Assembly (NCBI RefSeq): GCF_002081715.1
Contig: NZ_MUKP01000011.1
Location: 1-64,000 of the forward strand
Direction of reading: 5' to 3'
Length of the DNA: 64,000 nucleotides
Source of the DNA: Nocardia donostiensis
GTDB taxonomy: Bacteria; Actinomycetota; Actinomycetes; Mycobacteriales; Mycobacteriaceae
The notes below the pieces were generated by a model that saw nothing but the letters and a program-made list of their open reading frames with translations, was not told the DNA's origin and did no database searches. Below are positions 56,650-64,000 of this stretch, one piece after another. The translations under genes and the position numbers were made by a program. The stretch's first letter is position 1; each line of letters opens with the position of its first letter.

Positions 56650-56843
56650 GCAACCCGGATTCTTCCGACGTCCCCCGCACGGCATACCGCCGGGCGGGGG
56701 ACGCCGCGCGTCTGGACCGGATCTTCGGTGAAGTGCTGCCGCGAACCACGGCCGACGAACGCGGTGACGACCGGCCTTCCGGCGGCGATTCCGACAACTG
56801 GCTGCGCTCTCAGGTCCCACCACATCACGGGCACGGCGGTTAG
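56646..56843 (+). CDS. Small conserved actinobacterial hypothetical protein
   Basis: 65 residues, starting with GTG that overlaps the upstream stop by four bases (GTGA). VPRTAYRRAGDAARLDRIFG, then a Trp-containing C-terminus DNWLRSQVPPHHGHGG that looks conserved-family-like. Translational coupling to the MoaB2-like gene supports it being real. Function unknown. Confidence 0.75.
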   Translation: MSNPDSSDVPRTAYRRAGDAARLDRIFGEVLPRTTADERGDDRPSGGDSDNWLRSQVPPHHGHGG

Positions 56844-57068
56844 CAGGCGGCGGCCCGCCGCGTCCGGTGCTGCGCTGCTGGCGACCGGGGTGTTCGCCCC
56901 GGCGCTGCGCTGGGCGTGTGGCAGCGATCTGCATTCGACCCGTCTCGCTTTCGTACGGTGTAGATCGTATTTTATTGTGGCACTTCGCGGTCTGTTTTCC
57001 CGCTTCGGGGGTAGCTGGAATGGCGAAGTCCATTTATGCATGCGCGGTAATATGTGCATTTTTAACTG

Positions 57069-57084
57069 TGTGATTTGTATCACT
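57069..57084. promoter_or_regulatory. CRP-like binding site upstream of the porin cluster
   Basis: TGTGA-TTTGTA-TCACT, same half-sites and same single mismatch as 34150-34165. It lies within the 477-base AT-rich gap 56844-57320, 237 bases before the first porin. No gene is present in that gap. Confidence 0.55.
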
Positions 57085-57320
57085 TGCGCAGTGTTGGAGC
57101 GGGAGTTACCCGTTCTGTTACCCGCGGGCAATGTTCGGTTGGCCTGCGCAAACGGCTGGTCAGAGGGATGTTCTGCCGGGTCCTTGCGGTAACGGTGCTG
57201 CACCGGAATAACAAGTAGTTACACGCAGGAAACGAATCTGAGACATACTGAGCGCGGCCCGAGAGGACTTGTCCGGCCTCGAGGGTTGCAGTTTGCTGTT
57301 CACAATTTGATGAGGGAAGT

Positions 57321-57995
57321 ATGAGCGAGAATCGCGCCACGATCGGGCGAAACCAGGCCCGGGTCGCTGGCATCGGAGCTGCCGCAGCTGTCACCATCGG
57401 TCTGCTGTCGACCGGTGCAGCCAACGCCGATACCTTCGTGCCGTTGCCGGACGGCCATCGCGCCGGGCCGGGGGTGACGCTGACACGCATAGGGGAGCAC
57501 GCCTTGATCTCGCCGTCCATGGCGGCCAACGGCGCAGGTCGTGTCGTATGGGTATCAGGTAACGCGATCGCCGACGTAACGGTGACGCCGGAGGGCGAAG
57601 TCGGACCGAGCAACGGCCCGTCCGGTGCTGACGGCACCAACAACTCGTCCACACATGGTGCTTCGCAGCTGAACACCGGTTATATCGTCGGCTGCCAGGT
57701 GAGCATCGCCGACGACGCGATCGGAGCGGGCCTGTCGGGTGGTATCGACCTCGACGGCGCCTCGGTCGGCGGCTCGATCGGGGTGAATCTGGGCCCGGGT
57801 GAGGTCAAGTTCGTGCAGATCGACTACAAGGACATTCTGCAGCCCGGCCGCTACTCGGTCGAGTACCAGGACACCGAGATCCAGATCCAGGGTTGTGCGG
57901 GTTATGCGCAGGCGCGTGCCTACACCGTGGTCGAGATCGTCGGTGACCACTACTCGAAGACGACCCTGTACGGCCAGCCTTTCAGCATCGGCTGA
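57321..57995 (+). CDS. MspA-family porin (NfpB-like), first copy
   Basis: 224 residues. Signal peptide ending STGAANA before DTFVPLPDGHRA. MspA-fold strands follow, with a Cys pair in VGCQVSI and QIQGCAGYAQA. Ends KTTLYGQPFSIG, the usual aromatic end of the barrel. It forms an outer mycolate-membrane channel, probably as a hetero-oligomer with the next gene product, as reported for N. farcinica NfpA/NfpB. Sequence type is the one with RAGPGVTLTRIGEHALISPS. Confidence 0.93.
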   Translation: MSENRATIGRNQARVAGIGAAAAVTIGLLSTGAANADTFVPLPDGHRAGPGVTLTRIGEHALISPSMAANGAGRVVWVSGNAIADVTVTPEGEVGPSNGPSGADGTNNSSTHGASQLNTGYIVGCQVSIADDAIGAGLSGGIDLDGASVGGSIGVNLGPGEVKFVQIDYKDILQPGRYSVEYQDTEIQIQGCAGYAQARAYTVVEIVGDHYSKTTLYGQPFSIG

Positions 57996-58114
57996 GCAGA
58001 CGTCTGCGGCGAGCGCCGCGCGGCGGTCCGCAACCGGCCGCGCCCTCGACGCCGTCGAGCCCGAAACGAATCCTCTTCGCGTGCAGCGAAACTCGACCCT
58101 CGAAGGGTGAAACC

Positions 58115-58792
58115 ATGTTCAACCGTAAGAAATTGGCGCGTCTCGCTGGTGCGGGCGCTGCTGCCACCGTGGCGATGGGCCTGTTCTCCACCGGCGCCGC
58201 CAATGCCGATACCTTCGTTCCGCTGCCGGGCGGCGAGATCGTGAAGACCTTGTCCGACGGCACCATGGTGACGGTGCGACTGGTCGGCGAATCGGCCACC
58301 ATCAGCCCGTCGATGGGCTCCACCCCGCTGCATCGCAATGCCTGGGTCTCCGGGAGTGCCCAGGTGGAGATCGCGGGTGGGAACGCTGAGGGCGGTAGGA
58401 TCCGGCCCGGTTATGTGGTGGGCTGCCAGGTCAACATCTCCGGCGGCGGCGCGTCGGGCGGCGTCGAAGGCTCCGTCGACTGGAGCAACGGCGAAAGCGT
58501 CGTTCCCGGCGTCGGCGCCAACACCGGTGGCGAGCTCACTCTCGGTCCGGGCCAGGCCAAGTCCTTCCACCTGCTCGATCTGGAAGGACCGGACGATTAC
58601 GGGGACGAGGACCACAAAACCGGAAACCGTTTCAACGGCAACAGTGGTTCGGTCACCTGGTCCGACTCCACCATCGGCCTGACCGGTTGCGGCGGCTACG
58701 CGCAGGCGCGCGCTTTCGTGAGCGTCTCCGTCGAGACCGAGCATGTGCGGAGCACGGTGACGCTGTGGGGCCAGCCGTTCAGCTTGGGCTGA
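58115..58792 (+). CDS. MspA-family porin (NfpA-like), first copy
   Basis: 225 residues. Signal peptide ending STGAANA, mature start DTFVPLPGGEIVKTL. The second porin type differs by HRNAWVSGSAQVEIAG and an acidic loop (EGPDDYGDEDHKTGNRFNGN). Ends TVTLWGQPFSLG. Pairs with the preceding porin, 119 bases apart. A strong terminator follows. Confidence 0.93.
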   Translation: MFNRKKLARLAGAGAAATVAMGLFSTGAANADTFVPLPGGEIVKTLSDGTMVTVRLVGESATISPSMGSTPLHRNAWVSGSAQVEIAGGNAEGGRIRPGYVVGCQVNISGGGASGGVEGSVDWSNGESVVPGVGANTGGELTLGPGQAKSFHLLDLEGPDDYGDEDHKTGNRFNGNSGSVTWSDSTIGLTGCGGYAQARAFVSVSVETEHVRSTVTLWGQPFSLG

Positions 58793-58849
58793 TCTCCTAC
58801 TGCTCGGACTGATCTCCAGCCGGGCGCAAGCAAATCCCCAGCCTTGGTA

Positions 58850-58889
58850 AGGGTACGGGCTCGTCACCACAGTGACGAGCCCGTACCCT
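58850..58889. terminator. Very strong hairpin terminator between porin pairs
   Basis: Perfect 18-bp inverted repeat: AGGGTACGGGCTCGTCAC (58850-58867) and its complement (58872-58889) with a four-base loop. It separates the two porin transcripts. The gap 58793-59158 (366 bp) is otherwise without a gene. Confidence 0.9.
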
Positions 58890-59158
58890 GGGGTTATCGC
58901 ATTGTCTACCAGGGCAATTGCAGCGTCTGAAGGTTGCAGGATCGACCCGGCTGGGAGACGGCGTAACTTTTCCGCAACCTTCCCCTCACTATGGCGACAT
59001 GCTCCGGCAGCGGCAGCGTCCTCCAGAGTTCACCAGTTGTGCTATTTCGGGTTCATCTGGCGGACAAGGCGATCGCCGAAGCTCCTACTGAGCCTTTTAG
59101 TAGGCACTCCATCCTCGGTGCTCGAGGTTGGTCTCGCTGAAACCTGATGAGGGGAAGT

Positions 59159-59833
59159 ATGAGCAAGAACCGCACCACCGGTCTGCGTCGCGGCGCACGC
59201 GCCATGGGCGTCGGCGCTGCCGCCACCGTGGCGATGGGCCTGTTCTCCACCGGTGCCGCCAATGCCGATACCTTCGTCCCGCTGCCCGACGGTGAGCGGG
59301 CCGGACCCGGCGTCACCGTCAAGCGCATCGGGGAAAGCGCCCTGATCTCCCCGTCCATGGCTGCCAACGGCGCGGGGCGGGTGGTCTGGGTGTCCGGCAC
59401 CGCGACCGCCGATGTCACCGCTACTCCCGAAGGTGAACCCGGCCCGGAGAACGGCCCGGCGGGCGCTCCCGGCACCAACAACTCCTCGACGCACGGCCTT
59501 TCCCAGCTGAACACCGGCTACATCGTCGGCTGCCAGGTCAGCATCGGCGACGACGCGATCAGCGCCGGTATGTCCGGCAGTATCGACCTCGACGGCGGAT
59601 CGGTGGGCGGCTCCATCGGCCTAGAGCTCGGCCCCGGCGAGGTCAAGTTCGTTCAGATCGAGCTGAAGAACATCCCGAAGGCGGGCACCTACTCGATCCA
59701 GTACCAGGACGTGGAGATCCAGCTGCAAGGCTGCGCCGGTTACGCGCAGGCGCGCGCCTACACCGTGGTCGAGATCATCGGCGACCACTACTCCAAGACC
59801 ACCCTCTACGGGGCGCCGTTCAGCATCGGCTGA
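59159..59833 (+). CDS. MspA-family porin (NfpB-like), second copy
   Basis: 224 residues from the ATG at 59159; an upstream in-frame start at 59147 would add four residues. Same length and layout as the porin at 57321: signal ending STGAANA, DTFVPLPDGERA, VGCQVSI, QLQGCAGYAQA, KTTLYGAPFSIG. Clearly a duplicate of the first copy, diverged mainly in the middle loops. Confidence 0.93.
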   Translation: MSKNRTTGLRRGARAMGVGAAATVAMGLFSTGAANADTFVPLPDGERAGPGVTVKRIGESALISPSMAANGAGRVVWVSGTATADVTATPEGEPGPENGPAGAPGTNNSSTHGLSQLNTGYIVGCQVSIGDDAISAGMSGSIDLDGGSVGGSIGLELGPGEVKFVQIELKNIPKAGTYSIQYQDVEIQLQGCAGYAQARAYTVVEIIGDHYSKTTLYGAPFSIG

Positions 59834-59930
59834 CTCAGCACCGGTCGCTACCCCGGCCCGTGGTGAGCCGTCATCACCAACCACATCTTTATTCGCTGCT
59901 GCGACTTCAACCCCAGAGGGGCAATACACA

Positions 59931-60599
59931 ATGATCAACCGTAAGAAAATGGCGCGCCTCGCCGGTGTCGGCGCCGCCGCCACCGTGGCGATGGGCCTGT
60001 TCTCCACCGGTGCCGCCAACGCCGATACGTTCGTTCCGCTGCCCGGTGGCGAGATTGTGGAGACGCTGCCCGATGGCACCGCGGTGACCGTTCGCATGGT
60101 CGGTGAATCGGCCACCATCAGCCCGTCCATGGGTGCCACCCCCGTGCACCGCAATGCCTGGGTCTCCGGGAGCGCCCAGGTGGAGATCGCGGGCGAGAAC
60201 GTCGAGGGCGGCGAGATCCGGCCCGGCTACGTCGTCGGTTGCCAGGTCAATATCGCCGGGGGCGGAGTCGAAGGCGGCGCCTCCGCTGAGGGCACCTGGG
60301 ACGGCGAGTCCGTCGGCATCGGCGCCGAGAGTGGCGGCGAGCTGTCTCTCGGACCCGGTCAGGCCACATCGTTCTACATCCTCGACATCGAGGAGCCGGA
60401 CGACTACGGCAACGAGAAACACGAGCGCCGTAACAAGTTCAAGGGCAACAGCGGCAGCGTGACCTGGGCCGACTCCACCATCGGCCTGAGCGGCTGCGCC
60501 GGCTACGCGCAGGCGCGTTCGTTCGTGCAGGTCAAGGTCGAGACCGAGAACGTCGTGTCGGTCGTCACCCTGTGGGGCCAGCCCTTCAGCCTCGGCTGA
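59931..60599 (+). CDS. MspA-family porin (NfpA-like), second copy
   Basis: 222 residues. Same layout as the porin at 58115: DTFVPLPGGEIVETLPDGTA, HRNAWVSGSAQVEIAG, PDDYGNEKHERRNKFKGN, TLWGQPFSLG. 97 bases after the third porin. Completes the second NfpB/NfpA-type pair; followed by a terminator. Confidence 0.93.
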   Translation: MINRKKMARLAGVGAAATVAMGLFSTGAANADTFVPLPGGEIVETLPDGTAVTVRMVGESATISPSMGATPVHRNAWVSGSAQVEIAGENVEGGEIRPGYVVGCQVNIAGGGVEGGASAEGTWDGESVGIGAESGGELSLGPGQATSFYILDIEEPDDYGNEKHERRNKFKGNSGSVTWADSTIGLSGCAGYAQARSFVQVKVETENVVSVVTLWGQPFSLG

Positions 60600-60623
60600 G
60601 TCGAGCCCGCAATCAGGAATCCC

Positions 60624-60658
60624 CAAGGGGCCTGCCGCTCATGGTGGCAGGCCCCTTG
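60624..60658. terminator. Hairpin terminator after the porin cluster
   Basis: Perfect 13-bp inverted repeat CAAGGGGCCTGCC (60624-60636) and complement (60646-60658) with a nine-base loop, between the last porin and the convergent SAF-domain gene. Confidence 0.85.
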
Positions 60659-60669
60659 TCGTGCAGAGC

Positions 60670-61383
60670 TCAATGGAATACCACCGTGAGGGCAGTGCTC
60701 AGGGAGGCCGCCGCCACCGTCGCCGCGTCCCGGGAGCTCATCGCCACCAGCACGACCCGTTCGGCGGTGCTCGAACGGGTCTCCTGATGCTTCGGTGAGC
60801 CGGAGACCAAGACCACGGCGGCGTTGCTGGCCAATATGCGCGCATTCATCGGCGCGGATTCGGTGGCGGCGATCACGTCCACCCGGTCACCGCCCCGCAG
60901 GATGCCGGTGACGGCGTTGTCGGCGAGCCGGATGGGCACGATCCGCCCGTCGCTCGTACCGGTGGCTGTCGCGGCCAGCCGCGGCCCTACCACGCGCAGA
61001 TCGGTGACGACTTCGCCGGCGCGCATCGCCGCGGCAAGGACAGCCCCGGTCAGCGTGCTCGGATCGCCGACCGCACCTGCGGGTAATGCGCCCGGTTCGT
61101 ACGAGGCAGTGCGCAGGTCGGAAGTCTGCAAGAGATGACCCGGCGGTAGGTCGCGGGCGGCGACCAGCACCGGGACGCGCTCGCTGTCTGCGGTCCCGCG
61201 GAGGAACAGCACGATCGCGGCGAGTGCGAACACCGCGGCGAGCACGCGCCTGGCCAGCGTTCCGTCCGCCCACGACGGGCGGTTCCACAGCGTTTCCCGC
61301 CAGGTTTCGCCGTGGCCGAGGCGACCCCGGCCGAGTTGCCCGAACCGGGTGCTTCGGCGCGACGGGGTGAATGATCGGGACAT
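60670..61383 (-). CDS. SAF-domain protein (RcpC/CpaB-like)
   Basis: 237 residues. Cytoplasmic N-terminus, one membrane helix (VLAAVFALAAIVLFLRGTAD), then a SAF domain beginning VPVLVAARDLPPGHLLQTSD and continuing to SLTGAVLAAAMRAGEVVTD-like segments and the conserved RGGDRVDVIAA. Similar proteins occur in pilus assembly (CpaB/RcpC) or are orphan in actinobacteria; no pilus genes are near. Function unresolved. Confidence 0.82.
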   Translation of the reverse strand: MSRSFTPSRRSTRFGQLGRGRLGHGETWRETLWNRPSWADGTLARRVLAAVFALAAIVLFLRGTADSERVPVLVAARDLPPGHLLQTSDLRTASYEPGALPAGAVGDPSTLTGAVLAAAMRAGEVVTDLRVVGPRLAATATGTSDGRIVPIRLADNAVTGILRGGDRVDVIAATESAPMNARILASNAAVVLVSGSPKHQETRSSTAERVVLVAMSSRDAATVAAASLSTALTVVFH

Positions 61384-61514
61384 ACGCCGATCGTATGGCT
61401 GATATCACAGCTCATCGCCTGCTACACAGCCGGTTGTGGACAACCCGCGGGCTGTGGAGAACTCGGCCAGGAAGACGTCGAGCGGGTAGCGAACTCTGCC
61501 GCTGCCGCTGCCCG

Positions 61515-61829
61515 TCAGCTGGCGGCGGCAGCCGGTGCGGAGCCTGCGCTAGAGGACGACGAATTCGCCGATGACGAGTCCGAGCCCGATGAGCTGCTCG
61601 ACCCGCTGTCGGACTTGGCGGAATCGCTGCTGGATGCGGACTGAACGGACCCCCCGCGGCTGTCGGTGCGGTAGAAGCCACTGCCCTTGAAGACAATGCC
61701 CACCGAGTTGAACAACTTGCGCAGCTTGCCTGAGCACTCCGAGCAGACGGTCAGCGCCTCATCGGTGAAGGACTGAACGATGTCGAAGCGGTTATCACAC
61801 TCGGTGCACGCGTATGAATAGGTTGGCAC
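61515..61829 (-). CDS. FmdB-family zinc-ribbon protein with Ser-rich tail
   Basis: 104 residues from GTG 61829, which has GGAGG seven bases upstream. PTYSYACTECDNRFDIVQSF, VCSECSGKLRKLF and VFKGSGFYRTDSRGG are the FmdB landmarks, two CxxC pairs for one zinc. The last about 45 residues are almost only Ser, Ala, Gly and Asp. M. tuberculosis Rv0991c sits in the same place and was reported as a redox-sensitive chaperone-like Ser-rich protein; homology here is by position and layout. Confidence 0.88.
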   Translation of the reverse strand: MPTYSYACTECDNRFDIVQSFTDEALTVCSECSGKLRKLFNSVGIVFKGSGFYRTDSRGGSVQSASSSDSAKSDSGSSSSSGSDSSSANSSSSSAGSAPAAAAS

Positions 61830-61977
61830 TGGATCCTCCGCGGTCTTTCGTCGGTCTAGCACTCTACAGCTGACAGTGCCAACACCGCTAGCCGGGCCTT
61901 TCATTCCGCGCTATCCGGAAAACCGCTGTTCGGAACGTCACTGTCCGAAAAGTCACTGCCTGCTGCCCGGGAGACCG

Positions 61978-62625
61978 TCAGTGCCGTCCCTGCCGCCCGG
62001 CTCCGTGGTGGTCGGCCCCGGCTGCGGTATCGGGCTCGCCGAGCCGACGCAACCCACCGTAGGGCGTCAGCGCCCAGCCCATCCGCACATCGTGCGCCTC
62101 CTCCGGGAGCCGCTCGACCACTTCCTCGTCACGTACCACCACGACCAGGCGGGCTGCCGGGTCGGCGGCGAGCAGCGTCCGGTCGTAGTAGCCTGCGCCC
62201 CGGCCCAGCCGCACCCCACGCCGGTCCACCGCCAGCGCAGGCACCAGGATCAACTCGGCGCGGGCGATCGTCACGGCAGGCAGCGCGGGCCCCGTGGGTT
62301 CGAGCAGCCCGAACCTGGCCCGTCGCAGGTGTGCGGTCCCGGTGTACTCGGCCCACTCCAGCGGCCCGGTCTGCCCGGTCACCGGAAGTAGCACTCGGGC
62401 GCCCGCCGTGCGCAAAGCGTCCAGCATCGCGGTCGAACCAGGTTCTCCGCGGACCGGAACATAGGCGCACACCCATTCACCCGGATCGATATGCCCGGCC
62501 GTAGCTGCCAGAGCCGTCGCTTCCGCCAGACGTTCGGACTCGGCCAGCGCGGCCCGCCGCGCCAGAATATCGCCGCGCCAGGCATGTTTATCGCGCTCAC
62601 CGGGCATCTTCACACTGATCACCAT
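61978..62625 (-). CDS. 5-formyltetrahydrofolate cyclo-ligase
   Basis: 215 residues from the ATG at 62625 (another ATG at 62607). KHAWRGDILARRAALAESER start, VCAYVPVRGEPGSTAMLDAL, and the catalytic loop LILVPALAVDRRGVRLGRGA followed by GYYDRTL. Converts 5-formyl-THF to methenyl-THF with ATP. Divergent from galU; position as Rv0992c. Confidence 0.93.
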   Translation of the reverse strand: MVISVKMPGERDKHAWRGDILARRAALAESERLAEATALAATAGHIDPGEWVCAYVPVRGEPGSTAMLDALRTAGARVLLPVTGQTGPLEWAEYTGTAHLRRARFGLLEPTGPALPAVTIARAELILVPALAVDRRGVRLGRGAGYYDRTLLAADPAARLVVVVRDEEVVERLPEEAHDVRMGWALTPYGGLRRLGEPDTAAGADHHGAGRQGRH

Positions 62626-62716
62626 AGGCTCATGCCGATACCGGCCGGCTGGGAAAGTCCGTGTCGCGGCGGCGTCGAGCCGTTTGGGCGGCGATATCGA
62701 CCGATAGGGTGTGCAT

Positions 62717-63682
62717 ATGACAGCAAAAGCCGGAGAGCAGGGTAACGGTTTATCCCCGGCGGCGGAAACTGGTTTCCGCACCGCCATTGTGCCGGCGGCC
62801 GGGTTGGGAACTCGTTTCCTGCCCGCCACCAAAACAGTTCCCAAAGAGTTGCTGCCGGTGGTGGACACACCCGGTATCGAACTGGTCGCCGCGGAAGCTG
62901 CCGAATCCGGCGCCAAGCGGCTGGTGATCGTCGCGGCACCCGGTAAAGACGGAGTTGTCGCGCATTTCGTCGAGGATCTGGTGCTGGAGAGCACGCTCGC
63001 CGAACGCGGCAAATTCCATCTGCTGGAAAAAGTGCGCAAAGCTCCCGGCCTGCTCGATGTGACTTCGGTGGTACAGGATGAACCACTCGGGCTCGGTCAT
63101 GCCGTTGCCCAGGTCGAGTCCGTGCTCGATTCCGACGAAGACGCGGTGGCTGTTCTGCTGCCCGATGATCTCGTATTGCCCTGCGGGGTACTGGATGTGA
63201 TGAACCGGGTGCGGCGAAAACGTGGCGGCTCGGTACTGTGCGCGATCGACGTGCCCAAAAACGAGGTGAGCGCTTACGGTGTCTTCGATGTCGCGCCCGT
63301 CCCCGACGCGGAGAACCCGAATGTGTTGCGGGTGAAGGGCATGGTGGAGAAACCGAGCCTGGGCGAAGCCCCGTCGACTTTCGCCGCGGCCGGACGTTAT
63401 CTGCTCGACCGCGCGATCTTCGATGCGCTGCGGCGGATCGGGCCGGGCGCAGGCAATGAGCTGCAACTCACCGACGCGATCGCCTTGCTGATCGCCGAAG
63501 GCCATCCGGTTCATGTGGTGGTGCATCGTGGGTCGCGCCATGATCTGGGAAACCCCGGCGGCTATCTTCGTGCTGCGGTGGATTTCGCGCTGGAACGGGA
63601 CGATTACGGTCCCGCGCTGCGTGAGTGGCTGCAGCGCCGGCTGAGTTCGGACTGGAGTCCGCAACTCACCGCCAACGTTTGA
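62717..63682 (+). CDS. galU: UTP-glucose-1-phosphate uridylyltransferase
   Basis: 321 residues. Nucleotide-binding IVPAAGLGTRFLPATKTVPK, ELLPVVDTPGIELVAAEAAE, VLLPDDLVLPCGVLDVMNRV, MVEKPSLGEAPSTFAAAGRY, ELQLTDAIALLIAEGHPVHV. Makes UDP-glucose for arabinogalactan precursors and glycolipids. ATG 62717 is preceded by TAGGGT at 62705-62710 as a possible -10, so the mRNA may be leaderless; a GTG at 62711 is less likely. Confidence 0.96.
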   Translation: MTAKAGEQGNGLSPAAETGFRTAIVPAAGLGTRFLPATKTVPKELLPVVDTPGIELVAAEAAESGAKRLVIVAAPGKDGVVAHFVEDLVLESTLAERGKFHLLEKVRKAPGLLDVTSVVQDEPLGLGHAVAQVESVLDSDEDAVAVLLPDDLVLPCGVLDVMNRVRRKRGGSVLCAIDVPKNEVSAYGVFDVAPVPDAENPNVLRVKGMVEKPSLGEAPSTFAAAGRYLLDRAIFDALRRIGPGAGNELQLTDAIALLIAEGHPVHVVVHRGSRHDLGNPGGYLRAAVDFALERDDYGPALREWLQRRLSSDWSPQLTANV

Positions 63683-63718
63683 GATCGCCGCAGTGCGAAG
63701 AACATCGGGAAGGGCTGG

Positions 63719-64000
63719 ATGCGCTCGGTTGAGGATCAGCAGATCAAGGTGACGGCCGCGGCGGTCGCGCCCCGGCCGGTCCGGGTCGCGATCTCCGAAG
63801 CTCAGGGCCTGCTGTGCGCCGAGGACGTGGTCACCGAACGTCCGCTGCCAGGGTTCGATCAAGCAGCCATCGACGGGTACGCCGTCCGCAGTGTCGATGT
63901 CGCCTCCGCCGGAGCCGATATCCGGGACGAAGACGGCGAATTGGTGGATCTGACGTTGCCGGTGGTCGGAGAGGTGATCGCCGGTTCCCGTCAGCCGATC
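63719..64000 (+). CDS. moeA: Molybdopterin molybdotransferase (MoeA/Glp), 5' part
   Basis: 94 residues are visible before the window ends. MRSVEDQQIKVTAAAVAPRP, then CAEDVVTERPLPGFDQAAID, the conserved MoeA N-terminal motif (LPxFDxSAxDGYAV), and GEVIAGSRQPI. Inserts molybdate into molybdopterin. GGGAAGGG lies four bases before the ATG. It is 36 bases after galU on the same strand. Confidence 0.93.
   Translation, partial: MRSVEDQQIKVTAAAVAPRPVRVAISEAQGLLCAEDVVTERPLPGFDQAAIDGYAVRSVDVASAGADIRDEDGELVDLTLPVVGEVIAGSRQPI

Overview
The window looks like the chromosome of a Nocardia-type mycolic-acid actinomycete. The evidence is the high G+C content, the MspA/Nfp-type porins, the mycobacterial-style MprA/MprB/PepD module, GTG/TTG/CTG starts, and gene order closely matching the Mycobacterium tuberculosis segment from pgi (Rv0946c) to moeA (Rv0994), as recalled from knowledge of that genome. 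The call is by inference; no 16S or other species marker is present.

Layout. 1-6.0 kb: the 3' part of a non-ribosomal peptide synthetase (C-A-PCP-E-C) that ends in an eroded, truncated adenylation domain. 6.0-7.2 kb: a lower-GC patch with a small caspase-like protein and the remains of a second copy. 7.2-9.6 kb: a three-gene redox operon (YHS protein, DUF1772 membrane protein, AhpC/TSA-like redoxin) divergent from a TetR regulator across a perfect 13-bp inverted repeat. 9.7-14.2 kb: a minus-strand block with a PH-like membrane protein, encapsulin plus its DyP peroxidase cargo, a cupin, folA and thyA. 14.4-20.5 kb: orphan cobF, a MocR-like gene remnant, DUF2630, a flavin disulfide oxidoreductase, a carboxylesterase, an Fpg/Nei glycosylase and a K+ channel. 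20.6-25.3 kb: an acyl-CoA divergon (AidB-like dehydrogenase and TetR against a crotonase and an acyltransferase).

25.4-41.8 kb is the conserved housekeeping core: pgi, an SSADH-type aldehyde dehydrogenase, chorismate mutase, pcrA, an M23 peptidase, sucCD, a DUF5336 protein, PerM-like, purN (apparently CTG-initiated) and purH. 41.8-46.5 kb: palindromic repeats, a lipoprotein, and a zinc-starvation cluster of cysteine-free ribosomal paralogues (S18, S14, L33, L28 / CobW-like, L31B, L32) arranged around two Zur-like boxes. 46.5-52.1 kb: a conservon-type signalling operon (sensor kinase, roadblock, DUF742, GTPase) with an added MHYT-like membrane protein and a small coiled-coil protein. 52.4-56.8 kb: MprA/MprB/PepD/MoaB2, with matching direct-repeat boxes before mprA and pepD. 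57.3-60.6 kb: four MspA-type porins as two duplicated pairs. 60.7-64 kb: a SAF-domain protein, an FmdB zinc ribbon, 5-formyl-THF cyclo-ligase, galU and the start of moeA.

Cross-cutting signals are a family of palindromic repeats placed downstream of genes (20.7, 25.3, 41.8 and 42.9 kb), two CRP-like sites (34.15 and 57.07 kb), and several perfect hairpin terminators. No rRNA, tRNA, CRISPR array or insertion sequence was recognised.
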